A stretch of DNA of 64,000 bases from JAAYAY01 sp964563135 (GTDB lineage: Bacteria > Planctomycetota > Planctomycetia > Pirellulales > Thermoguttaceae): the NCBI GenBank assembly GCA_964563135.1, contig CAZLWV010000011.1, positions 1-64,000 of the forward strand. The letters are read 5' to 3'. A program made the position numbers and the translations under genes. Positions 1 through 10,090 of this stretch are shown here, piece after piece (the first letter of the stretch is position 1; every line of letters begins with the position of its first letter). The notes under the pieces are model-generated. The model had not been told where the DNA came from and ran no database searches. It saw nothing but the letters and a program-made list of their open reading frames with translations.

Positions 1-3000
1 GCCTCGCGTGATACGGCTATCCGGGTTGACGCCACCGCGGCCGCCGCCGGTACCGTCATCGGCGGCACCCTTTACCAGGACAACAACGCGAACCTGCTCG
101 GGGCCGTCGCCGAGAGCTTCGCCGAGTACCTCGCCCCCGGCGATCCGCTGTTCGTCGACGCAGCCAATGGCAACTTCTACCCCGACCAGGGGTCGCTGGC
201 CATCGACAGCTCCATCAATACGCTGGAGGAACGCCAGGATTACTACAACGCCATCCTGGAACCGATCGACATCCCCGTCTCGCCGATCCTCGCGCCGGAG
301 ACCGACATGTTCGGCCAGCTCCGCCGCGACGACCCGTCCGTGGCCTCGCCGGTCGGCCTCGGGAGCAATGTCTACAAGGATCGCGGCGCCATCGATCGCG
401 TCGATTTCGTCGCTCCCACCTCCAGTGTCACCGTTCCCCTGGACAACGGCGTCGACGACGAACTCGACACCGTGACCCACGACATCAAGGTGGTGGGCAA
501 GAAGGTCCTCAAGTTTACCATCCAGCTCAAGGACAGTGGCGGCGTCGGCATCGACGATGCGTCCGTCCTCGCCACGGCGATCCACGTCTACCGCGATCTC
601 GATGAGTCGACCTACCTGAACCCGCTCACCCGCGACGCGGAGCTCGTCGAAGGGATCGACTACAAGATGGTCTACAATGCCACCAACGACACGATCGACC
701 TGGTGCCGCTCTCCGGGCTCTGGACCGAGGGCCACGACTACACGATCGTGCTGGACAGCAGGATTCACGACCGGGCCAACAACTCTCTCCAGGCCAACCG
801 TTTCAGCGGCACGTTCAGCGGCCTGACGGTGTTCCAGATCTCGCTGGCCGGCCTCGACTTCGGCGATATCGACGACGACCCGGGCGTCGCCACCGACTTC
901 CCCACGCTCCTGGCCAGCAACGGTCCTCGCCATGTGATCTACGGCGGATTCCAGCTCGGTGCCGGCGTCGACAGCGAAACCGACGCCAGTCCCACCGCCG
1001 CGGCCGACGGCGACCTCTACGACGACGGCGTCTCGCTCGCAGGCAGCGGTATGCTCGCTGGTTCGACCTCCGTGCTCACCATCCAGGTCACCATGGCCAA
1101 CGAGTATCTCCTCAACCTCTACGGTGGCGTGGCCCACGTGGCTGCCTGGTTCGATTTCGAGCAGGACGGCGACTTCGGCGGTGCTGGCGATCTCATGATG
1201 CTCACTTCGGTGGTTGCCGGAGCCAATATCCTCAATGTGGAGGTTCCGCTGGGCGTCAGCGGCGAGGTCGCGGCCCGCTTCCGCTTCGGCAGCCTCGCCA
1301 GCGAAGTCACCTCTCTCACCGGGCAGGCCTCCGACGGCGAAGTGGAAGACTACGTCTTCGAGGTCGTCGAATTCCTCAAGGACTTCGGCGATGCCCCCAA
1401 CGGGACCAGTGCCCAGGGAACGCCGCAGACCTATCCGGTCGACGAGGCCGATAACGGGGCATGGCACTCGACGAACAACGTGACCGTCTACCTCGGTTCG
1501 GTCGCTCCCGACTCCGAACTGGTGGCCTCTCCCACCGCCACGGCCGCCGGCGACGACCTCACGCGGATCGACGACGAAGACGGTGTCGATGTCGCCAACC
1601 AGGTGTTCATCGCCGACGGCACCACCGTGAGCACGATCTCGGTCACCGTCAGCGGCGCGGCAGGCCTGACGGCCTACCTCAACGGCTGGTTCGACCTGGA
1701 TGCCGATGGCGACTGGGACTCCAGCGAACAGATCATCAGTGGTTACGACACCGATGCCGAGTTCGCATTCACCGCCGCAACCACGTCGATCACCAGGACC
1801 TTCTCCTTCACCATTCCGGAGCTTCCCGGCGGCCTGGAGCGGGCAGTCTCGTACGCTCGCTTCCGCGTCAGCCAGTATCCGGAGTATCAGGACGGCGCCG
1901 CCGGCAGCCTGGCCGCCGACGGAACGACCGTGGTCGACGGCGAGGTGGAAGACTACCGCGTGTTCATCACCGCCGAGCCCCGCGACTTCGGCGACGCGCC
2001 CGACGGGATGACCGCCGGACAGTACCCGACCCTCGCTTCCAGCGGCGGAGCCAGCCACCTCGTAGTTCCCGGCCTTTCGCTGGGCGACGCCATCGACGTC
2101 GACTACAACGGCCGGCCGACCGTCTCCGCTGCGGGCGACGACATCGCCTATGTGACCGGCGGCACCGACGACGAGGACGGCGTCCTCTTCGAGGTCGACG
2201 GAACCGATGCCTACAGCCGGCTCATCCCCGGCGGCACGGCGCTCGTCCAGGTGAACGTCACCAACACCCTGGCCGGCAGCCCGCAGGCCTATCTCTACGG
2301 CTGGATCGACTTCAACGGCGATGGCGACTGGAACGACTCGGGCGAACAGGTCTTTGGCGACTCCACCGGCGGACTGGCCGTCTCGGCCGGTTCCAACGTC
2401 CTCACGATCCAGGTCCCCGAGGCCTACGATCCCACCGACCCGGACGCGATCTCCGTCTTCGGCGATACCTACGCCCGCTTCCGCCTCAGCACCGATGCTG
2501 ATCTCTCCTACGATGGTGCTGCCAGCGACGGCGAGGTCGAGGACTACCTCGTGACCATCGAGACCGGCGACGCCACGATCGAAGGCAAGGTGTTCGACGA
2601 CCTCGACGCCGACGGTGTCTACGACTCGTCGGTCCAGGGCCCCATCCCCGACGTCGAGCTGGAATCGGTCGGCCTCGGACCTACGGTCCTCGTCGACACC
2701 GACAACGGATGGTCGTCGGCCGTGCCGCTCGGATTCGATTTCCAGTTCTACGGCAACACGTACAACTCCTTCTACGTCAGCGCCAACGGCCTGGTGTCCT
2801 TCCTCGATCCATGGTACTTCTACCCCTCCTCTGTTCCCGGCTTCCCCAACAGCCTGCCTTCGATCGCGCCCTTCTGGGCCGATGCCGACCTGACCCAAAA
2901 CGGCGGCTCCGTCCACCTCTCCTACGGCTTCAGCGACCGCGGGAACCCCTTCGTCCAGATCGACTGGAACGACGTGGGGTACTACGACCGCACCGCTTCG

Positions 3001-6000
3001 GGCAATCCGGACCTCCGCAATACGTTCTCTCTCTACATCGAGGATGCGCCCGCCGGCGATATCGTGGCCTTCGTCTACGACACGCTGCAGTGGACCACCG
3101 GTGACCTCGAGGGTTCCGATGGATTCGGCGGCAGCGGCGCGGAGATCGGCTTCAGTGCCGGCGATGGATTCCAGTACTACAGCCAGGCTCGCCCCAGCAG
3201 TCAGGCGGAACTCGCCGCGCTCATCGCCGCCACCGATGGCGGTGTGCTCGGCTACCGCATGGATCCCACGACGGGGCTCCTGGCCGAGCGCGAAAAAGGC
3301 CTGGCCGGCGCGACCGTCTACCTCGACTACAACAACAACGGCCTCCTGGATGCCAACGAACCCTGGACCGTCACCAGCGAGGACGACCTGTCGACCAGCG
3401 CCGTCGACGAAACGGGCGACTTCCAGTTCACCGGCGTCTTCGGCGGCCGCTACACCGTTCGCCAGGTCCTCCAGCAAGACTGGGTCCAGACCTATCCGGA
3501 GGCCCGCTTCAGCTATCTGCCGGATACCAACGGCAACAAGATCCTGGCGGTGTCCGGTTCCGATATCGTCGACGGCGACACGTTCCTCGTCGGCGACGGC
3601 ACCAGCACCGTGAAGTTCGAGTTCGAAAACACCAATGTGGGTAACGGCGTTGCGGGCAATTCCGTCGCCGTGGGCTACACTCCCTCCATGACGGCCGCCC
3701 AGGTGGCTGCCGCCATCGCCGCGACAATCAACTCCGAAGGCCTGAACCTCGCCGCGGCCGTCGATGCCACCCTGAGCGACGTGGTGGTTTTCACGGCCGA
3801 CACGGTCGCCAATCCTGCCGCGGTCGTCTCCATCGACCCGCGGACGTCGCTTCTGGTGGTGCTGGGCAACTCCCAGATCAATACCGATCGTTCCTACACG
3901 GTCGAGGTCGGCTCCGGCGAGACCTTCAGCGACGTTCTCTTCGGCAACTACCAGGAGGCTACGCTCTCCGTGGCCGACGTCAGCGTGGCCGAAGGCGCCG
4001 AAGGCGAAACGACCGTCGTCGATGTCACCTTCGAGCGGCAGGGTTCCTTCGGGGCCCCCGTGCGGATCGACTACCACACCGAGGACGGCTCGGCCACGAT
4101 CGGCGACGACGACTACGAGGGCGTCAGCGGCTACTTCATCTTCGATCCCCAGGATGTGCCCATGGCCACCTGGGACCTCGACATGATCACTGTCAACGAC
4201 ACCAACGACTACGATTACCATGTCGCCGACGATTCGATCGTGTTCGAAATGTCCGACGGCAACGATTGGGAGATCTTCCTCTACAACGAGTCCGTCGGCG
4301 GGGAGCCCATCGCCCTGACCGACAATGCCGTCGACGATCGCCTTGCCGACGTCTATCGCGTCGGTACCGGCAATTCCGGTTCCATCTACGTCGTCTGGTC
4401 CGGAATCGACCGCGCCGCCGGCCAGACCGATTACGAGATCTTCTTCCGCGAGATCCTGGTCAGTGGTACCGAGCTGCTGCCCCAGGAGGTGTTCCAGCTC
4501 ACTCACAATGCCACCGACGACAAGGATCCCAAGCTTTCCGGAAGCTACGTCACCTGGTGGGGAACCGATCTGGCCGGAGACCGCGACATCTACGTGCATT
4601 CTGTCGCCACGATCGGAACCGCGTCCGCCGCGGTGGTCAATGTCTCCAGCAATGCCTACGAAGACTACGACCCCGTGATCGACGGCGACCATGTTGCCTG
4701 GTACACTCGGGTCGGCACCTCCACCGACATCTTCCTCTGGAATGGAGCCACGACGCGCCGCGTCACCAGCAATCAGGCCGACAACACGGCGCCGCAGCTC
4801 TTCGGCAACTACCTGATCTGGCAGGGGCGAGTCGGAACCGACTTCGAGATCTTCCTCCAGGAGATCGACAGCGCCACCACGACCCAGATCACCTCCGACG
4901 GCTACCACGATCTTTCTCCGAGGATCTACGGCAGCAACATTGTCTGGCAGGGCGGACCGTCGACCAATCGGGAAATCTACCTCTACAACATCGACAACGG
5001 CGGAGCTCCCAGCAACCTCTCCAACAGCGCCAATCTGGATGAGGCGCCGGAGATCTACGGCAATCAGGTCGTCTGGCATGCCCACGACGGAAACGATTGG
5101 GAGGTCATGTTCTACGATCTGAGTCAGTGCTTCGTCCCCACGAACCTGTCCAGCAATGCCGACTACGACTGGGGTGCCCAGATTTCCGGCGACCTGCTCG
5201 TCTGGCGAAGCAACGACGGACAGGACTTCGAGATCGTGGTGGCCACCCAGAACGACGCCATGGTCACCCAGACCATCCAACTCGTCGTCAACGGCGACAA
5301 CGCGCTCGAGGATGACGAGACCTTCCGCGTCGTCATCGATTCAGTCACCGTGGGCGGCGAGGCCTGGGGCAACTTCGATTCCTCCGCCTGGGGCACCGTG
5401 GGCATCTACAACGACGACGGTGCGCTCGACTTCGGCGATGCTCCCGCCAGCTACCACACCCTTATCGCCGACAACGGCCCGCGCCACGTCACCCAGCCAG
5501 GCGAGTCCCTCAACGAGGGCTACTACCTCGGCGCATCGATCGACACCGAGGCCGACGGCGTCCCGTCGACCGATGCCGACGGCGACGACTTCGGGTCCGA
5601 CGACGAGGATGGCGTGAGCATCCGCTCACACTGGGTGCCCGGCGGCACCGTCCAGTTGGTCGTTACCGCCTCGAAGGCCGGCTACCTCGAAGGCTGGGTC
5701 GACTACAACGGCGACGGCGATTTCGGCGATGCCTCCGGCCTGGCCGACACGGGAGAACGCCTGGTCTTCTCGGACCAGACCTCCAGCAGCTCGTCGATCC
5801 TCCTCCAGCCGGGCGAGAACTTCCTCACCATCACGGTCCCCGGCGACGCCTCGCTGGGCGCTGCCTATGCACGCTTCCGCTTCAGCCGCGAAGGCGGGCT
5901 CAGCTACGTCGGCTCCAGCCGCAGCGGTGAGGTCGAGGACTACTCCATCGCCATCACCAACAATGCTCCCGGCGTGTTGATCACGCCGACCGGCACTGGG

Positions 6001-9000
6001 AATAACGTCACCGAGGGGGGCGCTACCGACACCTACCGGGTCGTCCTCACGGCGGCCCCCGCGCAGACCGTCTTCGTCAACATCGCCGGCGACAGCGACG
6101 TGACCACCACGGTCCAGCAATTGAAGTTCACCACCGCCAACTGGAACGTGCCCCAGACCGTGACGATTGTGGCCGTCGACGATGCCATCGCCGAGCCGCA
6201 GGCCCAGAATATCGGCACCCTAACCCATACCACCCAGAGCGCCGACCTGGCCTACAACGGACTGACGATCGACCCCGTCTCGGTCACCGTGGCCGACAAC
6301 GACATGGCCAAGGTTCAGATCTTCCTCACCGGTGGGGCCACTCAGGTCAACGAGGCGGGCACCCTCACCGACTCCTACGAGATCGGCCTGACCTCGCAGC
6401 CCATCGGAAATGTTACCGTCACCGTCGATGCCGGCGGCCAGTTGCTCGTGGCCGCCAGCCCCGGCGCCACCCACAGCAAGACCCTCACGCTCACCTTCAC
6501 TCCGAGTAACTGGAACCTGAGGCAGACCGTCTACGTTCGCGCGCTCGACGATCAGGTGGCTGAGAGCGGACACTCGGGCGAGATCACCCACACGGTGAGC
6601 AGTCCTCTCGACACGCTCTACAATGCCCTCGGCTCCATCGGCACCGTGGGTGTGCAGATCGCCGACAACGATGCTCCGGGCGTCGAGATTCTCCAGAGCG
6701 GTGCCATGGCGGTGACCGAGGGAGGTTCGACCGCGGGCAGCTACCAGATTCGCCTGGCGTCGAAACCCGCCGCCAGTGTTTCCCTGTCGTTTGCTGCCGA
6801 CGATCAGGTCTCCCTCGTGACGGCCGGCCCCCTGGTCTTCACTCCCGACAACTGGAATACCTACCAGACCGTGCAGGTCCTCGCCGTCGATGATTCGGTG
6901 GCCGAGGGGTTGCACTCCGGCCAGGTCTCGCACTCCGTGTCGAGCACCGATCCGTTCTACACCGGTCTGACCCTCGACACGGCCACCGTCGACATCGTCG
7001 ACAACGATGTGGCGGGCGTCCAGATCGACGCCGGCGGCTCGCTCGATGTCGTCGAAGGCGGGGCCTCCGATACCTACCTCGTGAGCCTCACCTCCAAGCC
7101 GACGGCCAATGTGGTTATCACCCTGATCCGCGGCAGCCAGCTCTCGACCGATGCGGCTACCCTCACCTTCACGCCCGACAACTGGAATCAGCCCCAGACC
7201 GTGACCGTCTCGGCCGTCGACGACTCGGTTGCCGAAGGCGCGCACACCGCCGCCATCGACCACACGGTAGCGTCCGACGATCCGGCCTACGGCAGCGGTA
7301 TCGATGCCGAATTGCTCACCGTGAATATCGCCGACAACGACGTCCCCGGTGTCAGCATTTCGGCCGCGGGCACGACCCTGAATGTCGTCGAGGGCGGGGC
7401 CATCGCTCAGTACCAGATCGTCCTCACCTCCAAGCCGTCGGCCAAGGTTACGGTCGCTCTCGGCGTCGGCGGACAGGTTGCCGCCGTGCCTGCCGAGATC
7501 GTCTTCACGTCTACCGACTGGAACCAGCCGCGGACGATCACCGTCCGAGCCGTCAATGATACGGCCGCCGAGGGAGATCACTCCGATACGATCACCCATA
7601 CGGTCACCAGCACCGACGCAAACTACAACGGCCTCTCGGTCGGCACCGTCTCCGTTGCCATTGCCGACAACGACAACCCGGGCATCATCGTGACCCAGAC
7701 CGACTCGTCCACCAACGTATCGGAAACCGGGATCACCGATATCTACACCCTCAAACTCCAGTCGCAGCCGGATTCGAACGTCACCATCCAGATGCTCACC
7801 GACGGGCAGGTCGCTACCCTGCCTTCGAGCATCGTGTTTACCCCCAGCAACTGGAATCAGGCCCAGACCGTCATCGTCAGCGCCGTTGCCGACGCGATCG
7901 CCGAGGGCAATCATACCGGCACGATCTCCTACTTGATCAGCAGCGATGATCCCGACTACGCCGGCCTCGTGACGCCCAATCTCGTGGTCAGTATCACCGA
8001 CGACGATATCGCCGGCGTCGTGATCTCCCAGACCGACAGCGATACCGAGGTCACGGAAGGTGGAGCGACTGATACCTATACGGTTGTGCTCGCCTCCCAG
8101 CCTGCGGCAAACGTCACCATCACGATGACCGCCGCCAGCGATGTGTCGACCAGCCCCCTGCAATTGACCTTCACCCCCGCCAACTGGTCCACGCCCCAGA
8201 CCGTCACGGTCTCCGCGATCGACGACCAGCTTGACGAGGAGGTCGAGTCGGTGGCGATCAACCATGTCGTGACCAGCACCGACACCAACTACAACGGGCT
8301 GGCTGCCAGCCAGGTATGGGTCGACGTGACCGACAACGACACCGGGATTCCCACGGATACCCTCAACCTGGTCGGCACGGCCGAAGACGACACGCTCGTG
8401 CTCGTCCGCGGCGACGTGCTCTCGGTCACCCTCAACGATGTGCTGGTGTACCAGGGAACGGACGTGAAGACCGTCACCTTCGACGGTCTGGCCGGCGAGG
8501 ACGTGGTGGATGTTACCGGCGCGGCCGAGTACGAGAAGGTCACCCTGGGAGCATCCACGGCGGGCCTGACCGGAAGTGGCTTCTCCTTCAGTGCCGTCAA
8601 CATCGAGCATGCCCTTATGGAAAGCGGCGGCGGCAACGACCTTGTTGAGGTCACCGACTCGACCGGAGACGATACCGTCACCGCCGGGCCGACCCAGGTC
8701 GCCATCGCCGGCAGCGGCTTCAGCCACCAGGCCGACAACTTCCGCGAGATGCAGATCTACGCCCGCAACGGTGGCTACGATACCTTCGACCTCACCGATT
8801 CGGCCGGCAAGGACAAGGCCAAGGTGGAGACTGGCGATACCGCCAAGCTCTACAATCCTTCCTACTACATCCGCGGCAAGTTCTTCGAAGAGATCAACAT
8901 CAATTCGATCGGCGGCACCGATCTGGCCCGGGTCTGGGACACTCCGGCCGACGATACGGCCACCATGTCGTACCAGGAAGTAGTCTTCACCACCGGAACG

Positions 9001-9492
9001 AATCTGAGCGATCCTGGACTGCTCCGCCAGAAGGTCACCATCCGGGGCTTCGAGAACTCGACCTTCTACGCGACCACCGGGGGTTACGACACCCTCACCA
9101 TGTACGACACGCCCAGCGACGATAAGGCGATCCTCCGGTCGCACAAGGTGCAGATGTTCCCGCGAACGGATGCCAATCCCTATGACTACGAACTGACGGG
9201 ACGCCGCTTCGACCTGGTCCATGCTCAGGCGTCGACCGGCGTCGACGTGGTTCGAATGCACGACACGTCGGCGGTCGACCTGCTGACCGCCAGGTACGTC
9301 GACGGCAAGTCCTTCGCCACCTTGTCCAGGCCGGTGAGTGTCACGGAGATGGCCCTGATGTACGATGCCCTCCAGTTCGATTCCGTCAACGCCGTGAACG
9401 ACTACAAGGATTCGCCCAAGAACCAGAAGGATGTCGACCAAGCAGTGGACTTCCTCATGCTCGACGACGGCGACTACTGGACCGAAATCTGA
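1..9492 (+). CDS. Giant secreted/surface multi-repeat protein (3' part; start lies upstream of the window)
   Basis: The frame is open from base 1, so the gene is cut by the window edge; 3163 codons are visible before the TGA. In order it contains: an Ig-like stretch; three GEVED-type domains (about 860-1370, 1380-1970, 1980-2560), each with a DFGD start, DDEDG, a D.(D/N)GD calcium-like loop and a GEVEDY end; a nidogen-like/SdrD-like stretch (2580-3490); a Calx-beta half domain (3960-4145); six or seven TolB-like propeller repeats with D..I.L and W....D.EI patterns (4220-5250); the second Calx-beta half; a fourth GEVED domain (5430-5960); seven Calx-beta-like repeats of about 112 residues ending in (A/V)DND (5965-8345); and a C-terminal repeat region with GGYDT and DD.A motifs. 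No membrane anchor or dockerin was noted at the C terminus. Such proteins are typical of planctomycete cell surfaces; adhesion or calcium-dependent structure is inference. A strong terminator follows. Confidence 0.93.
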   Translation, partial: ASRDTAIRVDATAAAAGTVIGGTLYQDNNANLLGAVAESFAEYLAPGDPLFVDAANGNFYPDQGSLAIDSSINTLEERQDYYNAILEPIDIPVSPILAPETDMFGQLRRDDPSVASPVGLGSNVYKDRGAIDRVDFVAPTSSVTVPLDNGVDDELDTVTHDIKVVGKKVLKFTIQLKDSGGVGIDDASVLATAIHVYRDLDESTYLNPLTRDAELVEGIDYKMVYNATNDTIDLVPLSGLWTEGHDYTIVLDSRIHDRANNSLQANRFSGTFSGLTVFQISLAGLDFGDIDDDPGVATDFPTLLASNGPRHVIYGGFQLGAGVDSETDASPTAAADGDLYDDGVSLAGSGMLAGSTSVLTIQVTMANEYLLNLYGGVAHVAAWFDFEQDGDFGGAGDLMMLTSVVAGANILNVEVPLGVSGEVAARFRFGSLASEVTSLTGQASDGEVEDYVFEVVEFLKDFGDAPNGTSAQGTPQTYPVDEADNGAWHSTNNVTVYLGSVAPDSELVASPTATAAGDDLTRIDDEDGVDVANQVFIADGTTVSTISVTVSGAAGLTAYLNGWFDLDADGDWDSSEQIISGYDTDAEFAFTAATTSITRTFSFTIPELPGGLERAVSYARFRVSQYPEYQDGAAGSLAADGTTVVDGEVEDYRVFITAEPRDFGDAPDGMTAGQYPTLASSGGASHLVVPGLSLGDAIDVDYNGRPTVSAAGDDIAYVTGGTDDEDGVLFEVDGTDAYSRLIPGGTALVQVNVTNTLAGSPQAYLYGWIDFNGDGDWNDSGEQVFGDSTGGLAVSAGSNVLTIQVPEAYDPTDPDAISVFGDTYARFRLSTDADLSYDGAASDGEVEDYLVTIETGDATIEGKVFDDLDADGVYDSSVQGPIPDVELESVGLGPTVLVDTDNGWSSAVPLGFDFQFYGNTYNSFYVSANGLVSFLDPWYFYPSSVPGFPNSLPSIAPFWADADLTQNGGSVHLSYGFSDRGNPFVQIDWNDVGYYDRTASGNPDLRNTFSLYIEDAPAGDIVAFVYDTLQWTTGDLEGSDGFGGSGAEIGFSAGDGFQYYSQARPSSQAELAALIAATDGGVLGYRMDPTTGLLAEREKGLAGATVYLDYNNNGLLDANEPWTVTSEDDLSTSAVDETGDFQFTGVFGGRYTVRQVLQQDWVQTYPEARFSYLPDTNGNKILAVSGSDIVDGDTFLVGDGTSTVKFEFENTNVGNGVAGNSVAVGYTPSMTAAQVAAAIAATINSEGLNLAAAVDATLSDVVVFTADTVANPAAVVSIDPRTSLLVVLGNSQINTDRSYTVEVGSGETFSDVLFGNYQEATLSVADVSVAEGAEGETTVVDVTFERQGSFGAPVRIDYHTEDGSATIGDDDYEGVSGYFIFDPQDVPMATWDLDMITVNDTNDYDYHVADDSIVFEMSDGNDWEIFLYNESVGGEPIALTDNAVDDRLADVYRVGTGNSGSIYVVWSGIDRAAGQTDYEIFFREILVSGTELLPQEVFQLTHNATDDKDPKLSGSYVTWWGTDLAGDRDIYVHSVATIGTASAAVVNVSSNAYEDYDPVIDGDHVAWYTRVGTSTDIFLWNGATTRRVTSNQADNTAPQLFGNYLIWQGRVGTDFEIFLQEIDSATTTQITSDGYHDLSPRIYGSNIVWQGGPSTNREIYLYNIDNGGAPSNLSNSANLDEAPEIYGNQVVWHAHDGNDWEVMFYDLSQCFVPTNLSSNADYDWGAQISGDLLVWRSNDGQDFEIVVATQNDAMVTQTIQLVVNGDNALEDDETFRVVIDSVTVGGEAWGNFDSSAWGTVGIYNDDGALDFGDAPASYHTLIADNGPRHVTQPGESLNEGYYLGASIDTEADGVPSTDADGDDFGSDDEDGVSIRSHWVPGGTVQLVVTASKAGYLEGWVDYNGDGDFGDASGLADTGERLVFSDQTSSSSSILLQPGENFLTITVPGDASLGAAYARFRFSREGGLSYVGSSRSGEVEDYSIAITNNAPGVLITPTGTGNNVTEGGATDTYRVVLTAAPAQTVFVNIAGDSDVTTTVQQLKFTTANWNVPQTVTIVAVDDAIAEPQAQNIGTLTHTTQSADLAYNGLTIDPVSVTVADNDMAKVQIFLTGGATQVNEAGTLTDSYEIGLTSQPIGNVTVTVDAGGQLLVAASPGATHSKTLTLTFTPSNWNLRQTVYVRALDDQVAESGHSGEITHTVSSPLDTLYNALGSIGTVGVQIADNDAPGVEILQSGAMAVTEGGSTAGSYQIRLASKPAASVSLSFAADDQVSLVTAGPLVFTPDNWNTYQTVQVLAVDDSVAEGLHSGQVSHSVSSTDPFYTGLTLDTATVDIVDNDVAGVQIDAGGSLDVVEGGASDTYLVSLTSKPTANVVITLIRGSQLSTDAATLTFTPDNWNQPQTVTVSAVDDSVAEGAHTAAIDHTVASDDPAYGSGIDAELLTVNIADNDVPGVSISAAGTTLNVVEGGAIAQYQIVLTSKPSAKVTVALGVGGQVAAVPAEIVFTSTDWNQPRTITVRAVNDTAAEGDHSDTITHTVTSTDANYNGLSVGTVSVAIADNDNPGIIVTQTDSSTNVSETGITDIYTLKLQSQPDSNVTIQMLTDGQVATLPSSIVFTPSNWNQAQTVIVSAVADAIAEGNHTGTISYLISSDDPDYAGLVTPNLVVSITDDDIAGVVISQTDSDTEVTEGGATDTYTVVLASQPAANVTITMTAASDVSTSPLQLTFTPANWSTPQTVTVSAIDDQLDEEVESVAINHVVTSTDTNYNGLAASQVWVDVTDNDTGIPTDTLNLVGTAEDDTLVLVRGDVLSVTLNDVLVYQGTDVKTVTFDGLAGEDVVDVTGAAEYEKVTLGASTAGLTGSGFSFSAVNIEHALMESGGGNDLVEVTDSTGDDTVTAGPTQVAIAGSGFSHQADNFREMQIYARNGGYDTFDLTDSAGKDKAKVETGDTAKLYNPSYYIRGKFFEEININSIGGTDLARVWDTPADDTATMSYQEVVFTTGTNLSDPGLLRQKVTIRGFENSTFYATTGGYDTLTMYDTPSDDKAILRSHKVQMFPRTDANPYDYELTGRRFDLVHAQASTGVDVVRMHDTSAVDLLTARYVDGKSFATLSRPVSVTEMALMYDALQFDSVNAVNDYKDSPKNQKDVDQAVDFLMLDDGDYWTEI

Positions 9493-9571
9493 GTCCGTCG
9501 TGATACGCGTCCCAGGCTGCTGGACACCACCTCCGGCAACCGGGTGACGCCATCAATAACCGGACTGCTAC

Positions 9572-9616
9572 AAAGGCCTCCCCCGAGCGGACCTCCGTTC
9601 CCGGGAGGCCTTTTTT
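9572..9616 (+). terminator. Rho-independent terminator of the giant surface-protein gene
   Basis: AAAGGCCTCCC pairs with GGGAGGCCTTT across a loop of about 20 nt and runs into a six-T tract. It sits about 80 nt after the stop codon at 9492, in the right orientation. Confidence 0.88.
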
Positions 9617-9638
9617 CGCCCCCTGCGCGATGAACCTC

Positions 9639-9949
9639 AGACACTTCGCCAAGACTCGCGACCAGCGGGAGCAGGCCATTAGCAGCCGAGCGGCAGCTCG
9701 TACCGGTTGGCGGCCCTGCCGCCCTGACGGCAGATCTCAGAAATCGTTGAGACACTTCGCCAAAACTCGCGACCAGCGGGAGCAAGCCATCCGTGGCCGA
9801 GCGGCAGCTCGTACCGGTTGGCGGCCCTGCCGCCCTGTACGGCAGATCTCAGAAATCGTTGAGACACTTCGCCAAGACTCGCGACCAGCGGGAGCAGGCC
9901 ATTAGCAGCCGAGCGGCAGCTCGTACCGGTTGGCGGCCCTGCCGCCCTG
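9639..9949. repeat. Three tandem copies of an 88-bp unit, period 111-112 bp
   Basis: Copies lie at 9639-9726, 9750-9837 and 9862-9949. They begin AGACACTTCGCCAA and end GGCCCTGCCGCCCTG. The first two copies are each followed by a 23-24 bp linker containing CGGCAGATCTCAGAAATCG. Copies 1 and 3 are almost identical; copy 2 differs at a few sites (CCGTGG instead of TAGCAG in the middle). Each unit can fold two short hairpins, CGAGC-GGCA-GCTCG and GGCGGC-CCT-GCCGCC. Frames run through it, but the translations look like Arg-rich shadows, so I regard it as non-coding. It lies between the giant gene's terminator and a dispersed element. Confidence 0.9.
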
Positions 9950-9956
9950 TGATAGG

Positions 9957-10062
9957 CTCTAAGTCGGGTTGCGCAATTCCCAGAATGGGCCATCTCCCTG
10001 GAGCCGCCGCCCGAAGGGTAGCGGCGGAGCCTCGATCTCCCGGAATCCTGCAAGTCCACTTG
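9957..10062 (+). repeat. Dispersed MITE-like element, copy A
   Basis: About 106 bp matching, with scattered substitutions, the reverse complement of 50002-50108. Its ends are imperfect inverted repeats (GGGTTGCGCAATTCC on the left, GGAATCCTGCAAGTCC on the right). The centre is a hairpin, CCGCCGCCC-GAAG-GGTAGCGGCGG. It directly follows the tandem repeat and ends about 28 bp before the cyclo-ligase start. It encodes nothing evident. Confidence 0.8.
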
Positions 10063-10090
10063 GGGATTCGTTCCGGGCTTCCCGTCGAGC

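Noticed and set aside
6220..9441. Long 1073-codon open frame on the minus strand under the giant gene
   Set aside because: It is antisense to a clearly coding, repeat-structured frame; the translation is Gly/Val/Asp/Arg-biased and mirrors the GC-rich codon pattern of the plus strand.
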